Assembly: GCF_014203155.1 (NCBI RefSeq) | Contig: NZ_JACHIK010000003.1 | Location: 248,001 to 312,000, forward strand | Direction: 5' to 3' | Length of the DNA stretch: 64,000 bases | From: Shinella fusca | GTDB lineage: Bacteria; Pseudomonadota; Alphaproteobacteria; Rhizobiales; Rhizobiaceae | Shown: one piece after another, positions 39,692 to 48,884 of the stretch | Position numbering within the stretch: the stretch's first letter is position 1 | Layout of the letters: each line of letters opens with the position of its first letter | Made by a program: the position numbers and the translations under genes | The notes under the pieces: generated by a model | What the model was told of the DNA's origin: nothing | The model's input: the letters and a program-made list of their open reading frames with translations, nothing else | The model's database searches: none

Positions 39692-41203
39692 CTATTCCGC
39701 CGCATCGCGGTGGGAATCGGCAAGGTCCGGCCCGTTGGCGTCACCCGGCAGCGTCTCGCAGGCAAGATCCGGGAAGGCGACGATGCGGTGGCCGGCGAGG
39801 TCGCTGTGGATGACGACCAGCCCCTGCTCCTCGAAATAGCCGAGCAGGCGCCGCGCGCGGCGGGCCGAATGCGTGCCGTAGGCCCGCGCGATCCGTGCAT
39901 CGGAGGGGCAGGCAAGGCCGCGCACCGCCGCCTGCGCGACGAGCAGGAAGACACCTTGCAGATCCTCCGTGACGCTGCGCGAAAGATCGAGCGCCCTCGC
40001 CCATACATCCGTCGCCGCCGTCTCGGGATCGACGCCGGAACGGGCGACCGCCATCTTGCGGCGGAAGGCGGGAAGCGACAGCGGCGCGCCGGGAACGCGG
40101 CGGATGCGGCAGCGCACGAGGAAATCCTGAAACAGCTCCGCATCGGCGCGGAAGGCCGCGTCTGGATTGGCAAGGATCTCGGCAAGCGCCTGGTCGAGCA
40201 GGCTTTCGCGCTCCTCGACGGAGATTTCCGGCGCAGGCGCCCTCGCCTCGGGCTGCACGGGCTCCGGCCGGGCGCGGGAGAGCTCGGTGAGGATGTCCGT
40301 CGTCGGGCGCGGCGCGGGCGGCGCGCGGCGGACGGGCGGGCGGGCGAATTCGTCCGGGTCGGGCGTGAAGATCAGGTCCTCCACGTCCTGCGGAGCATCC
40401 GGCAGCGGCATCAGCTTGGGGCTGGTGGAGCGGGCGGAGGTCTCGACGGCGCCGATCGTCACCGGCAGCGGGCGGCGCGACAGCGCCGGGCCGAGCGCGA
40501 CGAAGGAGCCGCGCGGCAGGTCGCGGAACATTTCCGCCTGCCGCCGGTCGAGGCCGAGAAGGTCGGCGGCGCGCGCCATGTCGATGTCGAGGAAGGTGCG
40601 GCCCATCAGGAAGTTGGAGGCTTCCGCCGCGACGTTCTTGGCGAGCTTGGCGAGGCGCTGCGTGGCGATGACGCCGGCAAGGCCGCGCTTGCGCCCGCGG
40701 CACATCAGGTTGGTCATCGCCCCGAGCGAGAGTTTTCGCGCCTCTTCCGACACCTCGCCGCCGGCGGCAGGCGCGAAAAGCTGCGCCTCGTCGACGACGA
40801 CGAGCACCGGATACCAGTAGTCGCGATCCGCATCGAAGAGCGCATTCAGAAAGATGCCGGCCGCGCGCATCTGCTCGTCGGCCTCCAGGCCCTCCAGCGA
40901 AAGCACGCAGGAGACCCGGTGCTGGCGGATGCGGGTGGCGATGCCGACGAGCTCGGCTTCCGTCCGCTCGCCATCGACTACGACATGGCCGAAGCGGTCG
41001 GACAGCGTGACGAAGTCGCCTTCCGGGTCGATGATGACCTGCTGAACCCATTGTGCGGACTGTTCGAGCAGGCGCCTGAGAAGATGCGACTTGCCCGAGC
41101 CCGAATTGCCCTGCACCAGCAGGCGCGTCGCCAGCAATTCCTCGATATCGAGCCTGGCCGGTGCGCCGCCCTGCACCGTTCCCATGTCGATGCCGACCTT
41201 CAT
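39692..41203 (-). CDS. HerA/DUF87-like ATP-binding protein, role unknown
   Basis: 503-residue P-loop ATPase. Walker A GNSGSGKS is at 32-39, DPEGDF near 59-64, Walker B VVVDEAQLF with D138/E139, RGRKRGL at 169-175 and an ATQR sensor segment at 180-183, the order seen in HerA/DUF87 DNA-translocase ATPases. A Pro/Arg-rich linker (about 250-310) leads to a C-terminal region with a helix-turn-helix-like stretch (DARIARAYGTHSARRARRLLGYFEEQGLVV). The start is the ATG giving MKVGIDMGTV. The NurA nuclease partner of HerA is not nearby. Between murI and rpsD, no functional context. Confidence 0.8.
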   Translation of the reverse strand: MKVGIDMGTVQGGAPARLDIEELLATRLLVQGNSGSGKSHLLRRLLEQSAQWVQQVIIDPEGDFVTLSDRFGHVVVDGERTEAELVGIATRIRQHRVSCVLSLEGLEADEQMRAAGIFLNALFDADRDYWYPVLVVVDEAQLFAPAAGGEVSEEARKLSLGAMTNLMCRGRKRGLAGVIATQRLAKLAKNVAAEASNFLMGRTFLDIDMARAADLLGLDRRQAEMFRDLPRGSFVALGPALSRRPLPVTIGAVETSARSTSPKLMPLPDAPQDVEDLIFTPDPDEFARPPVRRAPPAPRPTTDILTELSRARPEPVQPEARAPAPEISVEERESLLDQALAEILANPDAAFRADAELFQDFLVRCRIRRVPGAPLSLPAFRRKMAVARSGVDPETAATDVWARALDLSRSVTEDLQGVFLLVAQAAVRGLACPSDARIARAYGTHSARRARRLLGYFEEQGLVVIHSDLAGHRIVAFPDLACETLPGDANGPDLADSHRDAAE

Positions 41204-41324
41204 CCCGTTCCTCGTTCCTGAAAATTTCCGATTCGCCCGGCCGCCACCGGGCAACCGGCAAGCCCTAGCACGAAATCAGCGCCCGTCACGCCCGGCTTTG
41301 GAAAAACCCACAAGGAAAGCCGCG

Positions 41325-42116
41325 TCAGACGACCCGCAGCCCGAAGCCCTGCATCAGGCGGCGGGTGGCGAAGTCGGGGGTTGCGGAGGTGAAGACGGCG
41401 ATGTCCTCGCCGGGGGCGACGGTATCGAGCGGGGGGACGAGGCGTCGGGCCTGGCGGGCGATGGCTTCGGCGGGATCGAGCCAGTCGACCGGCCAGGGGG
41501 CGAGCTTGCGGAAGAGATTCGCCATGAAGGGATAATGCGTGCAGGCGAGCACGACGATGTCCGTCTTGCGGCCCATCTCGTCGATGAAGCAGGGGATGAT
41601 CTCGGCGCGGACGTCGTCGCTGGAAAGCGCCTCGCCGCGGATATAGGCCTCGGCCATACGGGCGAGGTTCTCAGAGCCGACGAGGCGCACGTCGCAGCGG
41701 CTGGCGAAAGACTGGATGAGGTCGCGCGTATAGGCGCGCTTGACCGTGCCGGGGGTGGCGAGCACCGAGACGAGGCCGGAGCGGGTGCGCTCGGCGGCGG
41801 GCTTGATGGCCGGCACCGTGCCGACGAAGGGCATGTGCGGGAAGGCGGCGCGCAGGTCCGCCCCCACCAGCGTGAAGGCCGTGTTGCAGGCGATGACGCA
41901 GACTTCCGGGTCGTGCTCGTTCAGCAGCCGGCCGAAGAGATCGACGATATGCGCCTTCAGCGCCGGCTCCTCCCAGCCGCCATAGGGAAAGCCGGCATCG
42001 TCCGCGACATAGGTGAAATGCCGCTCGGGCATCAGCACGCGCGCCTCGCGCAGTACGGTGAGGCCGCCGATGCCGCTGTCGAAGACGAGGACGGGTTTCG
42101 CGCTACTGGCTGTCAC
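41325..42116 (-). CDS. murI: Glutamate racemase MurI
   Basis: Provides D-glutamate for peptidoglycan; 263 residues. The two catalytic cysteines are C77 (VIACNTAF) and C192 (VLACTHYPF), with [13 protein letters not shown] at the N-terminus and [13 protein letters not shown]. The start is a GTG at 42116, which overlaps the upstream methyltransferase gene by 14 bp; no ATG gives a complete N-terminus. The two genes are probably cotranscribed. Confidence 0.95.
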   Translation of the reverse strand: MTASSAKPVLVFDSGIGGLTVLREARVLMPERHFTYVADDAGFPYGGWEEPALKAHIVDLFGRLLNEHDPEVCVIACNTAFTLVGADLRAAFPHMPFVGTVPAIKPAAERTRSGLVSVLATPGTVKRAYTRDLIQSFASRCDVRLVGSENLARMAEAYIRGEALSSDDVRAEIIPCFIDEMGRKTDIVVLACTHYPFMANLFRKLAPWPVDWLDPAEAIARQARRLVPPLDTVAPGEDIAVFTSATPDFATRRLMQGFGLRVV

Positions 42117-42936
42117 GGGGCACCTTGGGCCGGCGGTTGCGGGTGCGGTTGGGATTGGTCGCGCCGCGCGGCGATTCGCGCGTGAAGCGATCGAGGCAGG
42201 AAACGATGCCGCGCAAGACCTGTATCTCCGTGCCGGTGAAGGAAGGACGCGTCAGGATGGCGCGCAGGTTCTCCACCAGTTTGGGCTTTTTTTCGGCGGG
42301 CCGGAAATAACCGCGCGCATCGAGCGTCTCTTCCACATGATCGAAGAGGCCCTGCAGCTCCTCCTTCCTGGCCGGGCGCTGGGGCAGCGCGTCGAAGGGC
42401 GTGTCCTCGACCGAGGCAAGGCCGCTCTTCATCCATTCGTAGCTCATGAGGAGCACGGCCTGCGCGAGGTTCAGCGAGGCGAAGGCGGGGTTGACGGGGA
42501 AGGTCACCAGCTCGTCGGCAAGGGCGATCTCCTCGTTGGTGAGGCCCGTGCGCTCGCGGCCGAAGAGGATGCCGGTCTTCTCTCCCGCCCTGAAGCGCGC
42601 ACGCAGATCGTCGGACGCGACGACCGGCGAGCGGACCTCCTTGTAGCCGTAGCGGTCACGCGCGGTCGTCGCATAGACGAATTCGAGATCGGCGATCGCC
42701 GCTTCCAGCGAGGAATAGACCTTCGCCGCCTCGATGACGTGATCGGCCTTGCTGGCGGCGGAGATCGCCTTCTCGCTCGGCCAGCCGTCGCGCGGATTGA
42801 CGAGGCGCAGTTCCGCCAGCCCGAAATTCGCCATGGCGCGCGCCACCATGCCGATGTTCTCGCCCAGTTGCGGATGAACGAGGATGATCGCCGGTCCTTC
42901 GGCGATCAGCGTGCGCTCGCTGTTCGTGCCTGCCAT
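42103..42936 (-). CDS. TrmJ-like SpoU family RNA methyltransferase
   Basis: 277-residue SPOUT methyltransferase of the TrmJ/TrmH group, which 2'-O-methylates tRNA. Motif 1 is [18 protein letters not shown], motif 2 [26 protein letters not shown] and motif 3 [17 protein letters not shown], building the trefoil knot SAM site. A basic C-terminal extension ends [15 protein letters not shown]. The ATG at 42936 is preferred over an in-frame TTG. It precedes murI with an overlap. Confidence 0.9.
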   Translation of the reverse strand: MAGTNSERTLIAEGPAIILVHPQLGENIGMVARAMANFGLAELRLVNPRDGWPSEKAISAASKADHVIEAAKVYSSLEAAIADLEFVYATTARDRYGYKEVRSPVVASDDLRARFRAGEKTGILFGRERTGLTNEEIALADELVTFPVNPAFASLNLAQAVLLMSYEWMKSGLASVEDTPFDALPQRPARKEELQGLFDHVEETLDARGYFRPAEKKPKLVENLRAILTRPSFTGTEIQVLRGIVSCLDRFTRESPRGATNPNRTRNRRPKVPRDSQ

Positions 42937-43002
42937 GCCCAAATTCCCTAGAAAGTTCGGGCCTCAGTGGCACAATCGGCCGGAAATGAAAAGCATCGCC
43001 GC

Positions 43003-43593
43003 TCAGTCCGGCGTCTCGCTCGCCGTCCCGCCCCCGCCATTTGCGCCTTCCTGCGCGATTTCCTCCAGCTCCTTCTTCAGCGAGGCGCCGTCGTCGAAGC
43101 TGGTGCGCTCGATGTCGTCGACGACCGCATGGCCGTCCTCCTCGATGAGCTTGAAGACCAGCTTCTCCGGCTGCCAGTCCGCCGTGCGGTCGCCGAAGCA
43201 ATAGCTGTTGTCGAAGGTCACGGTCACGTCCTCCGCGCCGTTTGCCGGCTGGCCCTCGGTGATCGCCACATCCTTCAGCGCGCAGCCGTCCTGCCCGCCG
43301 ATGATCGGGTCGTAGTCGAAGGGAGAGGTGCTGTCCTCATAGGCCGGATACTTCGCGGCCTCGCGGTATTTCGCGACGAAATCCTTGCTGTAGAGGCGCT
43401 TGAGGAAGTCCTCGGAGAAATAGTCCACATAGGGCGGCGGCGTTTCGGGATCGGCATTGGTGTCGGTGCCGAGGTCCTGCCAGTTCGTGGCGGCGGCGGC
43501 CATCAGCTCGGAAACCGGCGCCTTGAAATCGGCGGCCTCGGCGGAAAGCGGAAGCAAGAGGGCAAGCGCAACGAGACCGATACGCGGCATCAT
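43003..43593 (-). CDS. Exported protein of unknown function
   Basis: 196-residue protein with a clear signal peptide ([20 protein letters not shown], cleavage likely before ADFKAP). The mature chain is acidic, has two cysteines (C104, C132) that could form a disulfide, and segments [25 protein letters not shown] and [19 protein letters not shown] that recall periplasmic DUF3828-like proteins (weak resemblance). The ATG at 43593 has a GGAG site 6 bp upstream. It is divergent from icd. Confidence 0.75.
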   Translation of the reverse strand: MMPRIGLVALALLLPLSAEAADFKAPVSELMAAAATNWQDLGTDTNADPETPPPYVDYFSEDFLKRLYSKDFVAKYREAAKYPAYEDSTSPFDYDPIIGGQDGCALKDVAITEGQPANGAEDVTVTFDNSYCFGDRTADWQPEKLVFKLIEEDGHAVVDDIERTSFDDGASLKKELEEIAQEGANGGGGTASETPD

Positions 43594-43712
43594 ATTCTCC
43601 ATAGGGTGGCGGCAGGCCCGGACGGACCTGCGGACGGACATTCCTGGAACGGAATCTTGGCGAAACTTATTCCGCTCTCCGGCGAAAATAAACCGCCTCA
43701 TTCCAAGGTCGC

Positions 43713-43741
43713 CTTTGCCTTCCCCGCGGTGAGTGCTATAG
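43713..43741 (+). promoter_or_regulatory. Putative icd promoter
   Basis: CTTTGC (43713-43718), 17-bp spacer, CTATAG (43736-43741), about 65 bp before the icd ATG. The -10 fits the rhizobial CTATAT consensus well. Confidence 0.45.
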
Positions 43742-43806
43742 GGCCAAGCGGTTCTTTCAAGTCCACGCTCCGGGGCGCCCAGCCCCTACAAAATACGAGG
43801 CTCTCC

Positions 43807-45021
43807 ATGGCAAAGATCAAGGTCGCCAATCCTGTCGTCGAACTCGACGGCGACGAGATGACGCGCATCATCTGGCAGCTCATCAAGGACAAACTGATCC
43901 ATCCCTACCTGGATGTCGACCTCGAATACTACGACCTCGGCATGGAAAACCGCGACGCCACCAACGACCAGGTGACGATCGACGCGGCCAATGCCATCAA
44001 GAAGCACGGCGTCGGCGTCAAGTGCGCCACCATCACGCCGGACGAAGCCCGCGTCGAGGAATTCAAGCTGAAGAAGATGTGGAAGTCGCCGAACGGCACG
44101 ATCCGCAACATCCTCGGCGGCGTCATCTTCCGCGAGCCGATCATCTGCAAGAACGTGCCGCGCCTCGTTCCGGGCTGGACCAAGCCGATCATCGTCGGCC
44201 GCCACGCCTTCGGCGACCAGTATCGCGCCACCGACTTCAAGTTCCCTGGCAAGGGCAAGCTGTCGATCAAGTTCGTCGGCGACGACGGCCAGACGATCGA
44301 GCACGAGGTCTACGACGCGCCGGGCGCCGGCGTCGCCATGGCCATGTACAACCTCGACGAATCGATCACCGAATTCGCCCGCGCCTCGTTCAACTACGGC
44401 CTGCAGCGCAAGGTGCCGGTCTACCTCTCCACCAAGAACACCATCCTGAAGGCCTATGACGGCCGCTTCAAGGACATCTTCCAGAAGGTGTTCGACGAGG
44501 AATTCGCCGACAAGTTCAAGGCCGAGAGGCTGACCTACGAACACCGCCTGATCGACGACATGGTCGCCTCGGCGCTGAAGTGGTCCGGCGGCTATGTCTG
44601 GGCCTGCAAGAACTACGACGGCGACGTGCAGTCGGACATCGTCGCCCAGGGCTTCGGCTCGCTTGGCCTCATGACCTCGGTGCTGATGACGCCGGACGGC
44701 AAGACGGTGGAAGCGGAAGCTGCGCACGGCACGGTGACGCGCCACTACCGCCAGCACCAGAAGGGCGAGGAGACCTCGACCAACTCCATCGCCTCGATCT
44801 TCGCCTGGACGCGCGGCCTTGCCCACCGCGCCAAGCTTGACAACAACGCCGAGCTCGCACGCTTCGCCGAGACGCTGGAACGCGTCTGCGTCGATACCGT
44901 CGAATCGGGCTTCATGACCAAGGACCTCGCGCTCCTCATCGGTCCCGACCAGCCGTGGCTCTCCACGACCGGCTTCCTCGACAAGATCGACGAGAACCTC
45001 AAGAAGGCGATGGCCGCCTGA
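43807..45021 (+). CDS. icd: NADP-dependent isocitrate dehydrogenase
   Basis: TCA-cycle enzyme making 2-oxoglutarate and NADPH, 404 residues, of the eukaryotic-like dimeric subfamily common in alphaproteobacteria. The sequence shows [29 protein letters not shown], the substrate loop [46 protein letters not shown] and the metal/nucleotide site [26 protein letters not shown] followed by [12 protein letters not shown]. It is monocistronic and ends in a strong terminator. Confidence 0.98.
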   Translation: MAKIKVANPVVELDGDEMTRIIWQLIKDKLIHPYLDVDLEYYDLGMENRDATNDQVTIDAANAIKKHGVGVKCATITPDEARVEEFKLKKMWKSPNGTIRNILGGVIFREPIICKNVPRLVPGWTKPIIVGRHAFGDQYRATDFKFPGKGKLSIKFVGDDGQTIEHEVYDAPGAGVAMAMYNLDESITEFARASFNYGLQRKVPVYLSTKNTILKAYDGRFKDIFQKVFDEEFADKFKAERLTYEHRLIDDMVASALKWSGGYVWACKNYDGDVQSDIVAQGFGSLGLMTSVLMTPDGKTVEAEAAHGTVTRHYRQHQKGEETSTNSIASIFAWTRGLAHRAKLDNNAELARFAETLERVCVDTVESGFMTKDLALLIGPDQPWLSTTGFLDKIDENLKKAMAA

Positions 45022-45066
45022 GACGATTTATGACGGGCCCGGCCTTGCCGCCGGGCCTGCAAAACG

Positions 45067-45105
45067 AAAAGGCCGGAGCATCGAGGATGCTCCGGCCTTT
45101 TTCTT
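45067..45105. terminator. Bidirectional terminator between icd and the DUF3126 gene
   Basis: Stem GGCCGGAGCATC / GATGCTCCGGCC extended by A/T pairs, 3-nt loop, T-run on the plus strand (TTTTTCTTT) and TTTTCGTTTT on the minus strand. It can end both icd and the convergent gene. Confidence 0.9.
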
Positions 45106-45124
45106 TCAGGGCGTATGCCGTTTC

Positions 45125-45328
45125 TCAGAGGTCGATGTCGAGGATCGCCATGGAGAAGTTGTAGGAGAGCTCGCCGTCCTCGTCGTCGCGGAAGATGACG
45201 CCCAGGAACTCGTCCGCCAGATAGACCTCGGCCGATTCGTCCTTGCGCGGACGGGCCTTGATGACAATCTCCTTGTTGAGATTGCGTTTGAAGTAGGCCT
45301 CGAGCTTCCTGATTTCTTCGGGCTTCAC
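45125..45328 (-). CDS. DUF3126 family protein
   Basis: 67-residue conserved alphaproteobacterial protein of unknown function. The whole sequence fits the family: EEIRKLEAYFKRNLNKEIVIKARPRKDESAEVYLADEFLGVIFRDDEDGELSYNFSMAILDIDL-type pattern, with a basic first half and acidic second half. The start is a GTG with GGAG 8 bp upstream. It lies downstream of cysE by 94 bp and may be cotranscribed with it. Confidence 0.88.
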   Translation of the reverse strand: MKPEEIRKLEAYFKRNLNKEIVIKARPRKDESAEVYLADEFLGVIFRDDEDGELSYNFSMAILDIDL

Positions 45329-45422
45329 GATATGTCTCCGTAACGGTTGGGTTGCCGCGCTTCTCGCACCTGCTCCGGGGCGTGTAAACCCTCGTTTTCC
45401 GAAGAAACGCGACTTTTCCCGA

Positions 45423-46256
45423 TCACAGATCGTAATCGAAAGCGGCCAGAAGCTGGTCCATGGCGCGCGAGGGCTCGTTGCAGCCCGCCTCGCCCACGAC
45501 CCTTGCCGGAACGCCGGCGACCGTCGATTTCGGCGGCACGGCCTTGAGAACGACCGAGCCCGCGGCGATGCGCGAGCAATGGCCGATATGGATGTTGCCG
45601 AGGATTTTCGCGCCCGCGCCGATCATCACGCCGTCGCCGATCTTCGGATGGCGGTCGCCACCCTCCTTGCCGGTGCCGCCGAGCGTGACGTTGTGGAGGA
45701 TCGAGACATTGTCGCCGATCTCGGCCGTCTCGCCGACGACGAGGCCGGTCGCGTGGTCGAGGAAGAAGCCCTTGCCGATGCGCGCGGCCGGGTTGATGTC
45801 GGTCTGGAAGACGCTGGAGGAACGGCTCTGCAGGTAGAGCGCAAGGTCGCGCCGGCCCTTGTCGTAGAGCCAGTGCGCCAGGCGGTGCGTCTGGATCGCG
45901 TGGAAGCCCTTGAAATAGAGCACGGCGTCGAGGAAGCGCAGGCACGCGGGGTCGCGGTCGTAGACGGCCTGGATGTCGACGCGCAGGATGTTGCCCCATT
46001 CCGGCCAGTCGTCCAGCATCTCGTCGAATATCTGGTAGAGGAGGTTCGCCTGCAGGTCCGGATGGTCGAGGCGCTCGCAGACGCGGTGGATCACGCTCTC
46101 TTCGAGCGAGCGCTGGTTCAGCACCGTGGAATAGAGGAAGGCCGCCAGCAGCGGCTCGGCCTCGGCGGCACGGCGCGCTTCCTCGCGCAGGCTGTCCCAG
46201 ATGGGGTCCATCGCCTTCAGCTTGTCGCCGGCCCGCAGTTCATTCGTCGCGACCAT
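45423..46256 (-). CDS. cysE: Serine O-acetyltransferase CysE
   Basis: Makes O-acetylserine for cysteine synthesis, 277 residues. The N-terminal helical SATase domain (DPIWDSLREEARRAAEAEPLLAAFLYSTVLNQRSLEES) is followed by a left-handed beta-helix with hexapeptide repeats. Active-site stretches are VFQTDINPAARIGKGFFLDHATGLVVGETAEIGDN and [23 protein letters not shown]. The C-terminal tail ends DYDL, where related enzymes contact cysteine synthase via a terminal Ile; here it is Leu. Confidence 0.96.
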   Translation of the reverse strand: MVATNELRAGDKLKAMDPIWDSLREEARRAAEAEPLLAAFLYSTVLNQRSLEESVIHRVCERLDHPDLQANLLYQIFDEMLDDWPEWGNILRVDIQAVYDRDPACLRFLDAVLYFKGFHAIQTHRLAHWLYDKGRRDLALYLQSRSSSVFQTDINPAARIGKGFFLDHATGLVVGETAEIGDNVSILHNVTLGGTGKEGGDRHPKIGDGVMIGAGAKILGNIHIGHCSRIAAGSVVLKAVPPKSTVAGVPARVVGEAGCNEPSRAMDQLLAAFDYDL

Positions 46257-46333
46257 CGCCGCACTCCCTACTCGTCATTCCCGCCCAATATAGAGCAAAC
46301 GGCGCCCGAGCGAAATGGCCGGGCGATCGAAGG

Positions 46334-47119
46334 TCAGCGGCCGCCGATTTCGGCGTAGAACTCCAGCACGGCGCGTTTGAACACCTTGTCGCCGACGGCG
46401 AGCATATGGTCGCGGCCCGGAATGTCGAGCGCGCGGGCGTCCGGCATCAGGTCGGCGAGCGGCTGGGGGGCGCCCGCGATATCGTCCTTCGTGCCGACGG
46501 CGATGAGCGCGGGCACGTCGATGCGCCCCACCTCCTCCGGCGTCAGGAGGTCCCGCGAGGTCATGATGCAGGCGGCAAGGGCCTCGCGGTCGGATTTCGT
46601 CTGGTCGGCGAAGGCGCGGAACATGCGCCCGCGCGGATGCGTCACGTCGTCGAGCGACGGCGCAAGCAGCGCCTCTGCGATAGGGTCCCAGTCGCCGACG
46701 CCGTCCACCATGCCGATGCCGAGGCCGCCGAAGACGACGGAGCGCACCCGGTGCGGATGGCCGAGCGCCATGAAAGCGGTGATGCGCGCGCCCATCGAAT
46801 AGCCGAAGACATGCGCCTCGGGGATGGCCAGGTGATCGAGCAGTGCGGCGGCATCATCGGCCATCTGCGGGCAGGTGTAGAGTGCGGGATCGTGCGGCTT
46901 GTCGCTTGCGCCATGGCCGCGGTTGTCGATGGCGATGACCCGGTAGCCGGCATCCCCAAGCGTCTTCAGCCAGCCGGGAAACACCCAGTTGACGCTGGCG
47001 CTGGAGGCAAAGCCGTGGATCAGCAGCACCGGATCGCCCGACGGATCGCCCTCGTCGAAAAAGGCAAGCTCCAGGCCATTGTGGGTGAAGCGGGAAAAGG
47101 GCGGGGGATCGAGGTTCAT
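46334..47119 (-). CDS. Alpha/beta hydrolase
   Basis: 261-residue alpha/beta-hydrolase-fold protein with oxyanion segment VLLIHGFASSASVNW, nucleophile elbow GYSMGARITAF, acid region VGTKDDIAGAP and catalytic histidine near PGRDHMLAVG. The substrate is not predictable. The start is the ATG giving MNLDPPPFSRFTHNG. No signal peptide. It is divergent from the zinc-finger gene. Confidence 0.88.
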   Translation of the reverse strand: MNLDPPPFSRFTHNGLELAFFDEGDPSGDPVLLIHGFASSASVNWVFPGWLKTLGDAGYRVIAIDNRGHGASDKPHDPALYTCPQMADDAAALLDHLAIPEAHVFGYSMGARITAFMALGHPHRVRSVVFGGLGIGMVDGVGDWDPIAEALLAPSLDDVTHPRGRMFRAFADQTKSDREALAACIMTSRDLLTPEEVGRIDVPALIAVGTKDDIAGAPQPLADLMPDARALDIPGRDHMLAVGDKVFKRAVLEFYAEIGGR

Positions 47120-47288
47120 CGCGGGGCCGTCTTTCGTTTTCGGTCCCCGCTCATAGCGCCGTTTGGCCACGGAGAAAACGTCGCAGCGGCGGAAATCTCC
47201 TGCATCTGCGCGGTTTTGCATCTACACATTTCATCACAAGGCGATTATGGTCCGTGCCGAAGACGACGCATTTCCCACGGAGCATGAC

Positions 47289-47537
47289 ATGGCCGGGCAC
47301 AGCATTCCCCATTTCCAGAACGACGGCGGCCACCGCGTAATCGAGATCGGCGTGAAGGAATTCATGTGCGTCGGCGCATCCGTGCCCTTCGACCATCCGC
47401 ACATCTTCATCGACATGGGCGACGACAACGAGAAGGTCTGCTCCTACTGCTCGACCCTCTACCGCTACAATCCGAAGCTGAAGGCCAGCCAGACGGAACC
47501 GGCGGGCTGCATCTTCACCAACCAGGTCGCGGCGTGA
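47289..47537 (+). CDS. Zinc-finger domain protein, NDUFS6-like
   Basis: 82-residue alphaproteobacterial homologue of the mitochondrial complex I accessory subunit NDUFS6. It has the family zinc ligands in order: KEFMCVGASVPFDHPHIF (Cys and His) and VCSYCSTLYRY (CxxC). The ATG at 47289 is favoured by a GGAG box 7 bp upstream; an earlier in-frame ATG at 47247 exists. It is followed 21 bp later by a flavin monooxygenase. Confidence 0.88.
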   Translation: MAGHSIPHFQNDGGHRVIEIGVKEFMCVGASVPFDHPHIFIDMGDDNEKVCSYCSTLYRYNPKLKASQTEPAGCIFTNQVAA

Positions 47538-47558
47538 CGGCCGGAAGGCCGCACGATC

Positions 47559-48719
47559 ATGTCCCCCGTTAGATCCGCAACCATCGTCGGCGCCGGCATT
47601 GCCGGTCTGACCGCGGCGCTTTCGCTCGCCCGCAAGGGAATTTCGGTCCGCCTTCTGGAAGAGGCGCCCGCGCTCGAGGAAGTCGGCGCCGGCCTGCAAG
47701 TCTCCCCCAATGCCACGCGCATCCTTGCCGGTCTCGGCCTGCTCGATGCGCTCGCCGCCCGCTGGAGCGAGCCGGACCACATCCTCCTGTCCTCGGGCGG
47801 CACGCTCGCCCCCCTCGCCTCGGTTCCGGCCGGCGCGGCGGCACGCAATCGCTGGGGTTCGCCCTATGGCGTCCTCCACCGCGCCTCCCTTCAAAGCGTG
47901 CTGCTCGATGCCGTCCGGCGCGAACCGCTCTGCACGCTGACGACCGGCCGGCGCATCGAAACCGCCGAGGACGCCCTCACCGAGAGCCCCGCCGACGTGC
48001 TGATCGGCGCGGACGGCGTCTGGTCGCCGCTTCGCCGCGCGATGCCCGGCGCCCTTCCCGCCCGCTATTCCGGCAACGTCGCCTGGCGCTTCCTGGTGCC
48101 CTACGGCAAGGCGCCGGCCTTCCTCGATCCACGCACGGTGACGGCCTTCCTCGGCCCGAAGGCCCATCTCGTCGCCTATCCGCTTGCCGAGATCGACGCC
48201 TTCAACATCGTCGCCATCCATGCGCAGGCCGAGGCGCCGGCATCCGGCTGGCTGCGGCGGGGCGACACGGCCGCTCACCTCGAACGCGCCGCCGCCTTCG
48301 CCGGCTGGCATGCGGGCCTGCGGCAGCTTCTGGCGGAGGCGCGTGACCCGCTGGTCTGGCCGCTCTTCGAATGCCCGGACGGGGCCTGGACGGACGGGCG
48401 CAAGACCGTGCTGATCGGCGATGCCGCCCATGCCATGACGCCCTTCGCGGCGCAGGGCGCGGCGATGGCGATCGAGGACGCGGCGCTTCTGGCGCAGCGG
48501 CTCGCGACGGGCGGGAACCTCTCGGAAACCCTCCGCCGCTTCGAGGCGGACCGCCGCGAACGCGTCGCGAAGGTGCGCAGCCGCGGCGCCTTCAACCGCT
48601 TCGCCTACCATGCCCGCGGCCCGCTCGCGCTCGGCCGCAACCTCGTGCTGTCGCTCCGCCGGCCGGAAAGCCTCGCCAGCGACCTTGACTGGCTCTACGG
48701 CTACCGCACGCCGGATTGA
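47559..48719 (+). CDS. FAD-dependent monooxygenase
   Basis: 386-residue class A flavoprotein monooxygenase of the UbiH/salicylate-hydroxylase group. The dinucleotide motif is VGAGIAGLTAALSLARKG, the DG motif DVLIGADGVWSPLRRA, and the FAD ribityl site GDAAHAMTPFAAQGAAMAIEDAALLAQRL. The aromatic substrate is unknown. It starts 21 bp after the NDUFS6-like gene and ends at a mosaic repeat. Confidence 0.9.
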   Translation: MSPVRSATIVGAGIAGLTAALSLARKGISVRLLEEAPALEEVGAGLQVSPNATRILAGLGLLDALAARWSEPDHILLSSGGTLAPLASVPAGAAARNRWGSPYGVLHRASLQSVLLDAVRREPLCTLTTGRRIETAEDALTESPADVLIGADGVWSPLRRAMPGALPARYSGNVAWRFLVPYGKAPAFLDPRTVTAFLGPKAHLVAYPLAEIDAFNIVAIHAQAEAPASGWLRRGDTAAHLERAAAFAGWHAGLRQLLAEARDPLVWPLFECPDGAWTDGRKTVLIGDAAHAMTPFAAQGAAMAIEDAALLAQRLATGGNLSETLRRFEADRRERVAKVRSRGAFNRFAYHARGPLALGRNLVLSLRRPESLASDLDWLYGYRTPD

Positions 48720-48724
48720 GAAAT

Positions 48725-48874
48725 CCCCTCATCCCGCTGCCGCGACCTTCTCCCCGCAAGCGGGGCGAAGGCTTATGCCGCCCCGGTTTCCCGGACATTC
48801 ATTGATCGGAAGACCGTGCCACATCATCCTTCTCCCCGCTTGCGGGGAGAAGGTGCCGGCAGGCGGATGAGGGG
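48725..48874. repeat. RIME-like mosaic intergenic element
   Basis: Two arms, 48725-48771 and 48828-48874, are inverted repeats of each other (CCCCTCATCC...CCTTCTCCCCGC...GGGGAGAAGG), each containing its own small palindrome. The layout matches the Rhizobium-specific intergenic mosaic element type. It fills the space between two convergent genes. Confidence 0.75.
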
Positions 48875-48884
48875 CAATCTCTGC

